Positions 1 through 7,737 of a DNA stretch of 41,104 nt are shown here, piece after piece. Made by a program: the position numbers and the translations under genes. The DNA comes from a virus. The stretch covers positions 1 through 41,104 of the IMG/VR virus record IMGVR_UViG_3300035698_004487. One strand, given 5' to 3'. The number at the start of each line of letters is the position of its first letter. The first letter of the stretch is position 1. Under the pieces are notes generated by a model, which saw only the letters and a list, made by a program, of their open reading frames with translations, made no database searches and was not told the DNA's origin.

Positions 1-214
1 GTCTAAACGATTTGTAACCGCAAGAATTAACCTACTGAAGAAGTCCAACAGCATGGACGCTATCAGCAAAGGCATAAACGAATTACAACCACTATTCGCT
101 GCCCGTAAGAAGGATGAAGATAAAGATCCGACGGAAGTAGTAGTGCACGTAGTACCGCACAATACAACTATGAAGGAAGTATTGGATGCAATAACAAAAC
201 AAAACACAATTTAG
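1..214 (+). CDS. C-terminal part of junction-spanning HNH/RHH protein
   Basis: The frame is open from the first base (codons start at base 2) and stops at TAG 212-214. It has no start of its own. The last 8 bases of the window (gtctaaac) equal the first 8; merging that overlap continues the frame of the gene starting at 40618 and gives a 230-residue protein. This part begins SKRFVTARINLLKK, which looks like the second helix of a ribbon-helix-helix domain whose strand and first helix lie at the other end of the window. The rest is a charged tail with no recognised motif. SSB follows after 9 bases with a good ribosome binding site. If the ends were simply abutted without merging, a stop would come within a few codons. 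Confidence 0.75.
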   Translation, partial: SKRFVTARINLLKKSNSMDAISKGINELQPLFAARKKDEDKDPTEVVVHVVPHNTTMKEVLDAITKQNTI

Positions 215-223
215 AGGAACACC

Positions 224-640
224 ATGACTATGGAACAACAAGGAGTAAGCGTAAAGGGGCAACTTATCGTAAAGAATGACGGTAAGCAGCAACTACATTT
301 AAGGGTAGTGGATCCAGTAACTGGTAGAGTAGATAAATACTTAGCCAACATTAATGCATTCCCACAACCTAAGGCACATAATGTAAAGATTAGTGGAGTA
401 GATACACATATTGGTCAAGTAGTGGCAGCTATCACAGGCTACCATAAAGGATCAAAGAACTTAGCTGACGTATCAAGTCAGACTGTTAAGTTTGCACCAC
501 TAGTAGTAGCCTTTACATTTCCAGAGAAGGCAGTAACAGCATCGTTTGCACAGCCAGCACCTACAGCATTTGTAGCAGCTCCTGCCGCCGCAACAGCAGC
601 GCCGACTAACACAGTTGGAGATGATGAAATCCCGTTTTAG
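224..640 (+). CDS. ssb: Single-stranded DNA-binding protein
   Basis: Predicted 138-residue SSB that coats single-stranded DNA at the fork and in recombination. The diagnostic feature is the C-terminal acidic tip GDDEIPF, almost the bacterial SSB tip (DDDIPF) that docks partner proteins. It follows an Ala/Pro/Thr-rich flexible linker (about residues 105-132), as in bacterial SSBs. The N-terminal part (about 1-100) alternates short strands, consistent with an OB fold, though I cannot align it residue by residue. The start at 224 has GAGG a few bases upstream; the next ATG, two codons in, is possible. It precedes an HNH gene and lies upstream of the exonuclease, polymerase and primase-helicase, fitting a replication role. 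Confidence 0.82.
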   Translation: MTMEQQGVSVKGQLIVKNDGKQQLHLRVVDPVTGRVDKYLANINAFPQPKAHNVKISGVDTHIGQVVAAITGYHKGSKNLADVSSQTVKFAPLVVAFTFPEKAVTASFAQPAPTAFVAAPAAATAAPTNTVGDDEIPF

Positions 641-649
641 AGGTACTAA

Positions 650-736
650 ATGATTAAGATATCAAAAATAGAATACTACCTACTGTGGACAACAGTTATA
701 CTGTCCCTAATTAATTCAGTATTAGGATGGATATAA
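650..736 (+). CDS. 28-residue single-span membrane peptide
   Basis: A short frame with one hydrophobic stretch (residues 9-26, with LLWTTVILSLI) that could cross the membrane. It starts 9 bases after the SSB stop, with AGAGG upstream, and overlaps the HNH start (727) by 10 bases, an arrangement typical of translational coupling. No function is recognisable. It is short enough to be fortuitous, but position and ribosome binding site favour a real gene. Confidence 0.45.
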   Translation: MIKISKIEYYLLWTTVILSLINSVLGWI

Positions 737-1068
737 AGACACGTAGTATTATTATCAACATGATGAAGCGGGCATCAATTAAGTGGCACCCGCGATATAA
801 TACTATGAACATTAATAAACTGGATAGAGGAAAGTATATGTGTGAGAAGTGTAAACACATTGGGCCTCAGAAAGATATGCAAGTAGATCATAAAGATCCT
901 GTGATACCTATCACGGGGTTTATTGATTGGAACCACTTTGTACCACAACTATTCTGCATGGAGTCTAATTTGCAATTGCTATGTAAGCCGTGCCACAAAG
1001 AGAAATCTACTGAAGAAAATAAATTACGTAGAGAACATAAAAAAAGTTTGACAGACGTGAAAGAGTAG
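727..1068 (+). CDS. HNH endonuclease with two CxxC zinc knuckles
   Basis: A 113-residue protein with the HNH core: CEKC near residues 38-41, VDHKDP near 53-58 (metal-binding His), Asn in SNLQLLC, and CKPCH near 86-90. The paired CxxC motifs would hold a structural zinc, as in McrA-type and phage HNH enzymes. It likely nicks or cuts DNA. T7-like phages often carry stand-alone HNH enzymes, either as homing endonucleases or as packaging/recombination helpers; which applies here is not visible. Its last codons overlap the -35 box of the next promoter, so it ends a transcription unit or is read through. Confidence 0.85.
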   Translation: MDIKTRSIIINMMKRASIKWHPRYNTMNINKLDRGKYMCEKCKHIGPQKDMQVDHKDPVIPITGFIDWNHFVPQLFCMESNLQLLCKPCHKEKSTEENKLRREHKKSLTDVKE

Positions 1069-1076
1069 AGTATAAT
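1048..1076 (+). promoter_or_regulatory. Perfect sigma70 consensus promoter
   Basis: TTGACA at 1048-1053, a 17-base spacer, and TATAAT at 1071-1076: both boxes match consensus exactly. The -35 box lies in the end of the HNH gene. Predicted transcription start is about 1083, immediately before a stable hairpin. It would drive 1139 onward, including the exonuclease and replication genes. Confidence 0.88.
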
Positions 1077-1083
1077 AAATGTA

Positions 1084-1111
1084 GGGCCGTTTTTCTCCAA
1101 ATTTACGGCCC
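1084..1111 (+). promoter_or_regulatory. 5' leader hairpin with GGGCCGT/ACGGCCC stem
   Basis: A perfect 7-bp stem (1084-1090 with 1105-1111) around a 14-base loop beginning TTTTCTCCAAA. It sits directly at the predicted RNA 5' end of the promoter at 1048. A near copy with one compensatory base-pair change follows the promoter at 12881. No T-run follows the 3' arm, so it is not an ordinary terminator. It may protect the 5' end, bind a regulator, or act in attenuation. Confidence 0.7.
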
Positions 1112-1138
1112 GACTATAAACAACTAAAGGAGGAAATG

Positions 1139-1330
1139 ATGGATAAGACAGAGATAACTATAGGCTCAAACACACTTGTGCTCAGCGAATACGATTTACG
1201 AATTTCTGACACTGAGAACATGGGGCAGGTCTTTGTGCCTATTGGAGACGTAAAGAAACTAGCTAAAGCGCTTCAAGATATACAAGTACAAGAAATACAA
1301 ACTATAGCGTACGTATTTAAAAGTAAATAA
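1139..1330 (+). CDS. Hypothetical 63-residue protein
   Basis: First gene of the transcription unit behind the perfect promoter, with a strong AGGAGG at 1128-1133. Of two tandem ATGs (1136, 1139) I chose 1139 because it gives 5-base spacing. The protein alternates strands and helices and has a middle stretch VFVPIGDVKKLAKALQDI. No family is recognised and there are no membrane segments or cysteines. Confidence 0.7.
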   Translation: MDKTEITIGSNTLVLSEYDLRISDTENMGQVFVPIGDVKKLAKALQDIQVQEIQTIAYVFKSK

Positions 1331-1342
1331 AAGGAGGTAATT

Positions 1343-1576
1343 ATGGATAAGACAATATTCTTAAATAGATTAGAAGATCTAAACTTTCCTATTGAGGTAG
1401 TAAATGGGATTAAACGTATCCGCAACCTAACATACAATTTTGACATAGTTACTTGGGAAGCAGGATTTAAGGAATACTCGTACTATAAAAAGTATACTTC
1501 TAATGGGACAGAGTATTATAATATCTACATTGGAACATTACAAGATGATGGAGTATTTTACGAAACAGTTGCATAA
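1343..1576 (+). CDS. Hypothetical 77-residue protein
   Basis: Starts 12 bases after the preceding gene with a very good AAGGAGG ribosome binding site. The protein is soluble and aromatic-rich, with eight tyrosines in the second half (EYSYYKKYTSNGTEYYNIY). No conserved motif is recognised. It is probably part of the same operon as its neighbours. Confidence 0.7.
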   Translation: MDKTIFLNRLEDLNFPIEVVNGIKRIRNLTYNFDIVTWEAGFKEYSYYKKYTSNGTEYYNIYIGTLQDDGVFYETVA

Positions 1577-1597
1577 TAATTAATAGAGAGGGAAACA

Positions 1598-1810
1598 ATG
1601 GCTAATTATACAGACAAAGAGATTAAGGCATTCCAGCTGAATAATTATGTGTCACAAACACAGACAATAACTAACTGTGCTGTACAGGTGGCAATACATA
1701 ATAGTAAGGATGGAGTAGTTACAGAGGAAATTTTTATGGATGCATTCCTTATAGTAGGAAAAACTTTCCATAAAGTTGTAGATAAGAAGAAAGCTGAATT
1801 AGGGGTATAA
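1598..1810 (+). CDS. Hypothetical 70-residue protein
   Basis: A small soluble protein ending KKKAELGV, preceded by GAGAGGGA. Its end lies in a 17-base joint (TTAGGGGTATAATATGA) that also carries the next gene's ribosome binding site and start, and that recurs exactly at two other gene joints. No function is recognised. Confidence 0.65.
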   Translation: MANYTDKEIKAFQLNNYVSQTQTITNCAVQVAIHNSKDGVVTEEIFMDAFLIVGKTFHKVVDKKKAELGV

Positions 1811-1811
1811 T

Positions 1812-2006
1812 ATGACTAATGATAAACTTAAAGTAATACTGCATGATTTAGGTAAATGTAAGTACACGTTAGAGTTAAGGCCCAGCGTGTCCGCCAAGAG
1901 AGTCTTTAGTAATTTAACGCAAGACCAGTTAGCAGATCTATCATTTGCACTTAATACGCATTTAGATAAAGATACTTGTTGTGGTGATGTGTGTGATTTT
2001 AGTTAG
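1812..2006 (+). CDS. Hypothetical 64-residue protein with C-terminal cysteines
   Basis: Starts one base after the previous stop. The middle has a charged amphipathic helix, and the C-terminus carries a cluster, DTCCGDVCDF, that could bind metal or form disulfides. No known family is recognised. It directly precedes the exonuclease gene by 7 bases. Confidence 0.62.
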   Translation: MTNDKLKVILHDLGKCKYTLELRPSVSAKRVFSNLTQDQLADLSFALNTHLDKDTCCGDVCDFS

Positions 2007-2013
2007 GTAAACA

Positions 2014-2736
2014 ATGACAGTATATTATTTTAAAGCAGATTGCGAGGAATGGCATAAGTTACGTTCAGAACATGTTACAGGATCTGATCTAGCCAGCCTA
2101 TTCGGGCTCAACATACAAAGACCAATAGAGAAAGTACTCGCAGAGAAGTTCATGCAAGAGAAGTTTAATCTTCCAGACATTTTAGAACTGTATCTATATA
2201 GAGGGAGGATTATGGAATCTTCGCATTTCATAGTACTAGCAGAAAGAGGATATACCGTATATGACGCTGCACCATTTCTAGAAGTAAAGTATGTAACTCA
2301 TGACAAATGTAAGTTGGCCGTGAGTATGGATGGCATACTTAAAGAAGATGGTGTAGAATATCCACTAGAGGTCAAGACTACTGGCAAGAGTAAATGGAAA
2401 GAATTACATCTACCTTCGTCGAGGAGAGTCTTTTTCATGCAGAACATCGCACAATCAATGTGTACAAGAGTAGATAGAGGGTTTTTAAATTGTCTTCAAG
2501 CAATATTTCCACACAACAATAAAATGTACGGTACCTCTGTTACGAGAGAAATGGATAAATTAATTGTAGATACCGTTAACCGATTCTGGAAAGAGAAGAT
2601 GGACTTTAAAGTTAATAAGGAAGATAAGGCAGCAGTAGTAAAGCTATTGAAAACAGACACCGGGACTATATACGAAACAGAATTTACCAACCCACATCCA
2701 CAGAAATGCCCGCATTGTAAAGGACTTGTGGAATAA
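2014..2736 (+). CDS. YqaJ/lambda-exonuclease-family recombination nuclease
   Basis: A 240-residue protein of the YqaJ viral recombinase (PD-(D/E)XK, lambda Exo-like) type. The N-terminus has EEWHKLRSEHVTGSDLASLF, the usual W...R...(T/G)xSD signature. Glu of a GRIMES helix follows near residue 70. The catalytic core is SMDGIL (Asp near 108) then PLEVKTTGKSKW (E-V-K near 119-121). The C-terminus has a CPHC knuckle. It would resect 5' ends of double-stranded DNA for annealing-type recombination or host DNA turnover, probably with the upstream SSB. I see no Beta/Erf-type annealase nearby, so SSB or another unrecognised protein may fill that role. Confidence 0.8.
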   Translation: MTVYYFKADCEEWHKLRSEHVTGSDLASLFGLNIQRPIEKVLAEKFMQEKFNLPDILELYLYRGRIMESSHFIVLAERGYTVYDAAPFLEVKYVTHDKCKLAVSMDGILKEDGVEYPLEVKTTGKSKWKELHLPSSRRVFFMQNIAQSMCTRVDRGFLNCLQAIFPHNNKMYGTSVTREMDKLIVDTVNRFWKEKMDFKVNKEDKAAVVKLLKTDTGTIYETEFTNPHPQKCPHCKGLVE

Positions 2737-2753
2737 ATTTAAAGAGAGGAAAT

Positions 2754-2921
2754 ATGAAAACAAGTATGAGAAATCAAATCACATCCCACAGTATTAGTGA
2801 GCAGATTTACAACCATAAAGAACTATATAAAGGAATTATATTCCAAGCTCAGCTAGATAAGGATAAAGAATTTTTCGAGTCAGCTATCTATATAGCAATT
2901 AAAGAAATCATAGAGGAGTAA
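2754..2921 (+). CDS. Hypothetical 55-residue helical protein
   Basis: A short helical, charged protein with a good AGAGAGGA ribosome binding site and its stop one base before the polymerase start. No motif is recognised. The tight spacing on both sides and clean reading frame support a real gene. Confidence 0.6.
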   Translation: MKTSMRNQITSHSISEQIYNHKELYKGIIFQAQLDKDKEFFESAIYIAIKEIIEE

Positions 2922-2922
2922 A

Positions 2923-4767
2923 ATGGAGAGGATACTATATATAGATTTTGAAACGCAAGACGACGCTATATCTAGTGATCTAGGTGCTGGCTGGGCATAC
3001 AAGGATAAGCTTGAAGTGCTCGGCTACTCATATGCGGAGAATAATGCGGAGATTAAATGGTCATCTAATATAGATAAACTAAAAGAATTGGTTGCATGGT
3101 CCGATACTATTGTAGCTCATCATGCGACATATGAGATAGGATGCCTAAGTTTTCTTAATATAGACTATAAGGATAAGTTAATTGTATGCACTAAGTTGCA
3201 GGCTGTACTACATAATAACAATCTAATGTCATACAGTTTGAATGATTTAGCTAAGAGATACCTAGGGGAATCCAAAACATCTGATGAGTTAGGTGAGTGC
3301 GCCAAAGAATTAGGATTGGCGAAACCTAAGGCAAAGAATGCTAATAAGATTGCCATGAGCCATATGAAAGAAATTTATAGAGCATATCCAGACATAATTA
3401 TTAAATATGCTATACAAGATACAGAACTATGTCGACAACTATTTAAGAAAGTATATCAAGAAGGGTTCGACTGGTTAGGTGATTTAATTAAGTCTGTAGT
3501 GGACAGTAGATGCAACGGAGTCTTAGTTGATGTCGCGGAATTGAGAATTCAAAAGAGAAGACTTGCATTGAGACTAGAAGGTCTAAATACTAAACTAGCT
3601 CCATATCTACAAGGAAGAAATATCGCCAGCCCTAAACAATTGGCAGAAGCACTAAAGGATGAGGGATATGAACTTCCACTAACGGAGAAAGGAAATCCTA
3701 GTACAGGAAAGGATACGCTAAAGGCTCTTACAGGGGAATTCCCTACTCTAATTGGAGAGTATAGAAAGATATCCAAACTAGAGAAAGATTTCTTAACCGC
3801 CACACTAGTAAGGATTACAAAGATTTATGGGGTTTGTCCACTGGTAGGTAAGTTTAAGATCTACCCAGAGATAAACATATTTGGCGCAGCTAAGACAGGA
3901 AGGTTCAGTTCAACTAAACCCAACATACAACAAATTCCAAAGAGAACTCCAGAAGGTAAAGATGTACGTAAGATATTTGCCGCAGAAGAAGGAGAAGCTT
4001 GGTATTGTTTAGATTTCTCCGCACAGGAGCCACGCATGCAAGTACACTTCGCAGCAAAGATTAACTCATTGGCTGGACTAGAGATGGCACAAGACTGGAG
4101 AGATGACCCTACCTATGATATGCATACAGCAGTAGCTAATATGTTGAACTTAGATATGGAACCAAAAGAAGCCAGAGATATTGCCAAGGTAATTAACTTA
4201 GGACTATCTTATGGAATGGGTTCAGGTAAATTAGCCTCCGCTTTAGGACTACCAACACACACTAAAATATTTAATAATAAGGATGGATCACAGACAGCCG
4301 TACTATTGGGCGGTCCCGAGACTATAGAACTGAAAGAACGCTATTTAAGTAGAGCAACGTACATAAAAGATTTGACAGAAATAGCAAAACAAGTTATACT
4401 TGATAGGGGATATATTAAAACCATTAGCGGACGTAAGCTGATGAAGGATAAAACAATGACATTTAATGGTAGAGAACAAGACTTTAGTTATAAGGCTATC
4501 AATAAATTAATTCAAGGATCCAGCGCCGATCAAACTATGATGGCTATGGTAGAAGCATACAGAAGAGGGATTACAATACTGTTTCCAGTACATGATGAAT
4601 TATGTATATCCACTAAGGATGTAAATAAAGTATGGGAACTTAAACACATAATGGAACATTCGCTAGAACTATTAGTACCTTCACAATCAGAGGTTACAGT
4701 AGGATCTAACTTTGGAGACCAGGAACAATTATTGAGGGAGCATGAAGCAAATATTAGAAAAGTATAG
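2923..4767 (+). CDS. Family A DNA polymerase (T7 gp5-like) with 3'-5' exonuclease domain
   Basis: A 614-residue replicative polymerase. The N-terminal proofreading domain has Exo I YIDFET (Asp8, Glu10), an Exo II-like VAHHATYEIG with Glu in place of the usual Asp, and Exo III YAIQDTELC. The polymerase domain has motif A CLDFSAQEPR (Asp364), motif B RDIAKVINLGLSYG (about 418-431) and motif C VHDEL (Asp558). The length is slightly shorter than T7 gp5 (704). There is no 5' nuclease domain, as expected for phage enzymes. It heads a tightly packed replication block and its end overlaps the primase-helicase by 26 bases. A perfect-looking promoter sequence lies within its 3' third (4372-4400). Confidence 0.95.
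   Translation: MERILYIDFETQDDAISSDLGAGWAYKDKLEVLGYSYAENNAEIKWSSNIDKLKELVAWSDTIVAHHATYEIGCLSFLNIDYKDKLIVCTKLQAVLHNNNLMSYSLNDLAKRYLGESKTSDELGECAKELGLAKPKAKNANKIAMSHMKEIYRAYPDIIIKYAIQDTELCRQLFKKVYQEGFDWLGDLIKSVVDSRCNGVLVDVAELRIQKRRLALRLEGLNTKLAPYLQGRNIASPKQLAEALKDEGYELPLTEKGNPSTGKDTLKALTGEFPTLIGEYRKISKLEKDFLTATLVRITKIYGVCPLVGKFKIYPEINIFGAAKTGRFSSTKPNIQQIPKRTPEGKDVRKIFAAEEGEAWYCLDFSAQEPRMQVHFAAKINSLAGLEMAQDWRDDPTYDMHTAVANMLNLDMEPKEARDIAKVINLGLSYGMGSGKLASALGLPTHTKIFNNKDGSQTAVLLGGPETIELKERYLSRATYIKDLTEIAKQVILDRGYIKTISGRKLMKDKTMTFNGREQDFSYKAINKLIQGSSADQTMMAMVEAYRRGITILFPVHDELCISTKDVNKVWELKHIMEHSLELLVPSQSEVTVGSNFGDQEQLLREHEANIRKV
4372..4400 (+). promoter_or_regulatory. Possible internal promoter inside DNA polymerase gene
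   Basis: TTGACA 4372-4377, exactly 17 bases, then TATACT 4395-4400, the same pattern as the intergenic promoters of this genome. It lies within coding sequence for the polymerase and could boost the primase-helicase and phosphoesterase. Chance occurrence cannot be excluded because the codons are also ordinary. Confidence 0.4.
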
Positions 4768-6454
4768 TATCGAGTACCAGGATGAATCCAAGTACAATGT
4801 TACTTGTCCTAACTGTAGCGCAGATAGGGAGAAAGGAGATCAGAAATGTCTTCAGGTATTTAACGAGGAAGCTGATAACCTAATCATTTGGCAGTGTCAT
4901 CACCCGGACTGTGAATGGAGTGAGAGACAGGTACACAGTACAAAGAAAACTACTACGGCAAAGACCTCAACTAAGAAAAAGTCTTTACATAAGCCCTGGT
5001 CAGATAAAGGTGAATGGAATGATGGATTGAAGAATCTGTTTGACGATTGCACTAAGTATAAGTACTACAACAAAGATGAGCAGCTATGGTTCTACATACT
5101 ACGAAGAGGGGAAGGACAAGATAAAGATTTCTACCCTATTAGTTACATGTCAGACAATACATACTCTATGACTCGACCATCTAAGAACCTAATGCCGTAT
5201 AGGATTGAGAAGTTTGATCCCGCTAAGCCTGTACTAATAGTTGAAGGGGAGAAGGCAGCAGACTATGCAGCATCTATAGCTAAGACATATAATGTACTAA
5301 CATGGGCAGGAGGAGCTAAGAATATACACCATACTGACTGGGAGATGTTAGATGGATGTGAAGTTACATTCTGGCCAGATGCAGATGAGGCAGGTTCCGC
5401 GTCCTTTGATAAGTTTAAGATGCTATGTGTACCTTCCAAACTATATAGGATTGATGTATCAGACCTAGCAGAAAAGACAGGGATAGATGATATAGATAAG
5501 GCAGATCTTAAACAGTACTTTAAGGATAGAGAAGAGATTGAATTAGATGTAGGACTTATAGGAGAACTAGATCCTAGTAAATTGCAGGACTTACATAAGA
5601 CATCATATGAATACTACAAGACAGGGTTTTCTAACATGGATAAGTTTGTTAGATTACCAAGTACAGGTCTAGTAGTAGTGAGTGGACGTACCGGACATGG
5701 TAAGACCAATTGGATGATCAACTTAGCCCTCAATTTAGCTAAGCAAGGAGATCTTACAGTTATCTACCTATCATATGAATTCCCGCTAACAGAACTTAAC
5801 GTAAGGATGGTTAAGAGTTTAGATGGGGTTGCTAGGGCCGATACGGGCTGGGAAGGAGATATAATAATTGATGATGCCATTAAGAACATGTCCCTACCTG
5901 CCGCCAAAGAGTACCAAGAACTACTAACCTCTCGTAAGCTTAGGGTTGCAGATGAACAGACATCTCTTAAGGAAGTTCTATCTACAATGAATAGACTTAA
6001 GGCACTTAAGAAGAAGGTTGTAGTATTTATCGATTACCTACAAGTTATTCCGATTAAGGGCGACAGTAGTAAGAGTAGATACTTAGAACTTAAAGAGCTA
6101 GTAGAGAGTATTAGACTGGTTGCCAATAAGAATAATCAACTATTAGTTGGAGGATCCCAGTTAACCGCAGGAGAGAAAGGATATCAAGATACCGTGAGGG
6201 AGTCTAAAGATATCGAATTTACATCAACACTACATTTAAAAGTATGGAATAAAGCACGAGGGATGGAGAAAAAAGATAGTACTTATGAAGATACTGCAGG
6301 AGAAACCATTGTTATTGTAGAGAAATCTAGACAAGGTGGAAGTTGTACAGGTAGAAAGTTCGGGTTTGATAGTGTCAATGGATGCGACCTAACCCCAGTA
6401 ATATTTAACTACGAAGCCCTATCCGGGGAAACTGAATCAAAAGGTAAGAAATGA
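4742..6454 (+). CDS. Primase-helicase (T7 gp4-like)
   Basis: A 570-residue bifunctional replisome protein, nearly the length of T7 gp4A (566). The N-terminal zinc site uses CPNC (Cys22, Cys25) and Cys52/Cys57 in CHHPDC, for reading primase sites. The TOPRIM primase core has VLIVEGEKAADYA and FWPDADEAG. A RecA-like helicase follows, with Walker A SGRTGHGKTN at about 313-322, Walker B VVVFIDYLQV, and a glutamine switch region GGSQLTAG. It would synthesise primers and drive the fork 5' to 3' together with the overlapping upstream polymerase. The start at 4742 lies inside the polymerase gene, with GAGGG just upstream. The stop overlaps the next ATG. Confidence 0.94.
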   Translation: MKQILEKYSIEYQDESKYNVTCPNCSADREKGDQKCLQVFNEEADNLIIWQCHHPDCEWSERQVHSTKKTTTAKTSTKKKSLHKPWSDKGEWNDGLKNLFDDCTKYKYYNKDEQLWFYILRRGEGQDKDFYPISYMSDNTYSMTRPSKNLMPYRIEKFDPAKPVLIVEGEKAADYAASIAKTYNVLTWAGGAKNIHHTDWEMLDGCEVTFWPDADEAGSASFDKFKMLCVPSKLYRIDVSDLAEKTGIDDIDKADLKQYFKDREEIELDVGLIGELDPSKLQDLHKTSYEYYKTGFSNMDKFVRLPSTGLVVVSGRTGHGKTNWMINLALNLAKQGDLTVIYLSYEFPLTELNVRMVKSLDGVARADTGWEGDIIIDDAIKNMSLPAAKEYQELLTSRKLRVADEQTSLKEVLSTMNRLKALKKKVVVFIDYLQVIPIKGDSSKSRYLELKELVESIRLVANKNNQLLVGGSQLTAGEKGYQDTVRESKDIEFTSTLHLKVWNKARGMEKKDSTYEDTAGETIVIVEKSRQGGSCTGRKFGFDSVNGCDLTPVIFNYEALSGETESKGKK

Positions 6455-7617
6455 CTACATGGAATAAAGAATTTATCTCAAAGATTGCTACATTAAGATC
6501 GGAGGGTATGACATGGGCAGAAGTTAAACTTAAATTAGATTATGCAGGTAACATTAAATATTTGCGCGAAACCTTTAGTAGTAAGGCAACTCATTTTGAT
6601 ATGCCCATCAATGCTATTAAGGCTAAGAATGTTGCACAGAAGAGAGCTAAGCTAGCAAGTAAGGTTAGTACTATGGCACTCAATGACATCGTTAAGAAGG
6701 AAGATCTAGTAGATCAACTTAAAGAGCGCATGAAGACAGTAGAGGTTGTATATAAGTACAAGAAGTTTACAGACAAAGCTAAATCCAGTCCGATGATATG
6801 CGAAGCCCTACTATCAGATTTACAGATTGGTAAGGTAACTCCCGACTTCAATACTAAGATAGCTGAGAAGCGCCTAGAGAAGTATGGAGATAGTTTAATA
6901 TATAAAATTAGGCAACATCAAAAGAATGGATATAAGTTTGACAAAATCATTCTAGCAATACTGGGAGACATTATTGAATCCTCTGAGAAGGCCGCCCTTA
7001 AGAACAGTGCCCTGTCAGTAGACACTCACACGAATGAGCAGATCATTAACTCAGTAGAATACATCTACAAGTACGTAATAGCTCCACTGCAGGAACTCAA
7101 GATACCTCTAGAGATTGTATGTGTTGCAGGTAACCATGATAACAGACAAAATGGTATGCCTATGGATAGACCAGGGATCTTAAGTGATAGTTGGGTTATC
7201 TATCATATGTTAGAGATGCTATCAAATAAGAAGATCTGTACATATAAGATTGCTTCTGGAGTCTATGAAACTGCCGATCTATATGGACATACAGTAGTGT
7301 ATGAACACGGATACGGTATTCCAGTAGTTGAGAAGAGACTATTAGAAAGACTTAATCAACGTACTAGACAGGAGAAGAAACATATTACATACTTCCGTAT
7401 GGGCGACAAACATAACATCAGTAGGTTCAATGAGGATACCCTTGTAGTTAATGGTGCCTTCTTTGGGAACTGTCCGAGCGATAAGGGACATGACTACTCC
7501 AGTGCAATGGGGTACAGTGCACACGCTGCCCAATTAGTATTCTTCCACGTACCCAGGAAAGATGAACGGCTGCCCTGCTATGACAGCTTTGTAATACAAT
7601 TAAATCATATTAAATAA
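6451..7617 (+). CDS. Calcineurin-like metallophosphoesterase with N-terminal extension
   Basis: A 388-residue protein coupled to the helicase by an ATGA overlap. Residues 1-110 are helical and basic, beginning with a helix-turn-helix-like LRSEGMTWAEVKLKL. The phosphoesterase domain follows: LLSDLQIGK (about 118-126), LGDIIES (about 170-176), GNHDNR (about 227-232), EHGYG and GDKHN near the C-terminus. Motif 1 has DxQ rather than DxH and the last motif is GDxH rather than GHxH, so metal binding may be altered. Position in the replication block suggests a DNA-processing nuclease or phosphatase (SbcD/Mre11-like in fold), but the substrate is not evident. Confidence 0.82.
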   Translation: MTTWNKEFISKIATLRSEGMTWAEVKLKLDYAGNIKYLRETFSSKATHFDMPINAIKAKNVAQKRAKLASKVSTMALNDIVKKEDLVDQLKERMKTVEVVYKYKKFTDKAKSSPMICEALLSDLQIGKVTPDFNTKIAEKRLEKYGDSLIYKIRQHQKNGYKFDKIILAILGDIIESSEKAALKNSALSVDTHTNEQIINSVEYIYKYVIAPLQELKIPLEIVCVAGNHDNRQNGMPMDRPGILSDSWVIYHMLEMLSNKKICTYKIASGVYETADLYGHTVVYEHGYGIPVVEKRLLERLNQRTRQEKKHITYFRMGDKHNISRFNEDTLVVNGAFFGNCPSDKGHDYSSAMGYSAHAAQLVFFHVPRKDERLPCYDSFVIQLNHIK

Positions 7618-7620
7618 TTA

Positions 7621-7649
7621 TTGACACGTCCTTCGGGACGTGCTATTCT
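7621..7649 (+). promoter_or_regulatory. Promoter whose spacer is a UUCG hairpin
   Basis: TTGACA 7621-7626, 17 bases, TATTCT 7644-7649. The spacer almost exactly forms CACGTCC-TTCG-GGACGTG (7625-7642), a 7-bp stem with a very stable cUUCGg loop. Read from upstream, the same bases would form an RNA hairpin followed by CTATTCTT, a weak terminator. It could therefore end the replication transcript and start the accessory transcript. Confidence 0.7.
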
Positions 7650-7650
7650 T
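7625..7650 (+). terminator. Possible weak intrinsic terminator overlapping the promoter
   Basis: Perfect 7-bp stem 7625-7631/7636-7642 with UUCG loop, directly downstream of the phosphoesterase stop, followed by only a partial T-run (CTATTCTT). The stem is strong but the U-tract is poor, so termination is probably partial. Confidence 0.45.
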
Positions 7651-7668
7651 AGATAGATAGGAGGGATT

Positions 7669-7737
7669 ATGACAATAGAAGAATTTGAAACACTAGAAGC
7701 CATTTGGCCACACTATATAAAAGGGGAAATAGCATGA
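7669..7737 (+). CDS. 22-residue leader-like peptide
   Basis: First frame after the promoter at 7621, with GGAGGG upstream, overlapping the next ATG by four bases (ATGA). The peptide is acidic (MTIEEFETLEAIWPHYIKGEIA). It may be a leader peptide that couples translation to the next gene, or a tiny protein. No homology is recognised. Confidence 0.5.
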   Translation: MTIEEFETLEAIWPHYIKGEIA

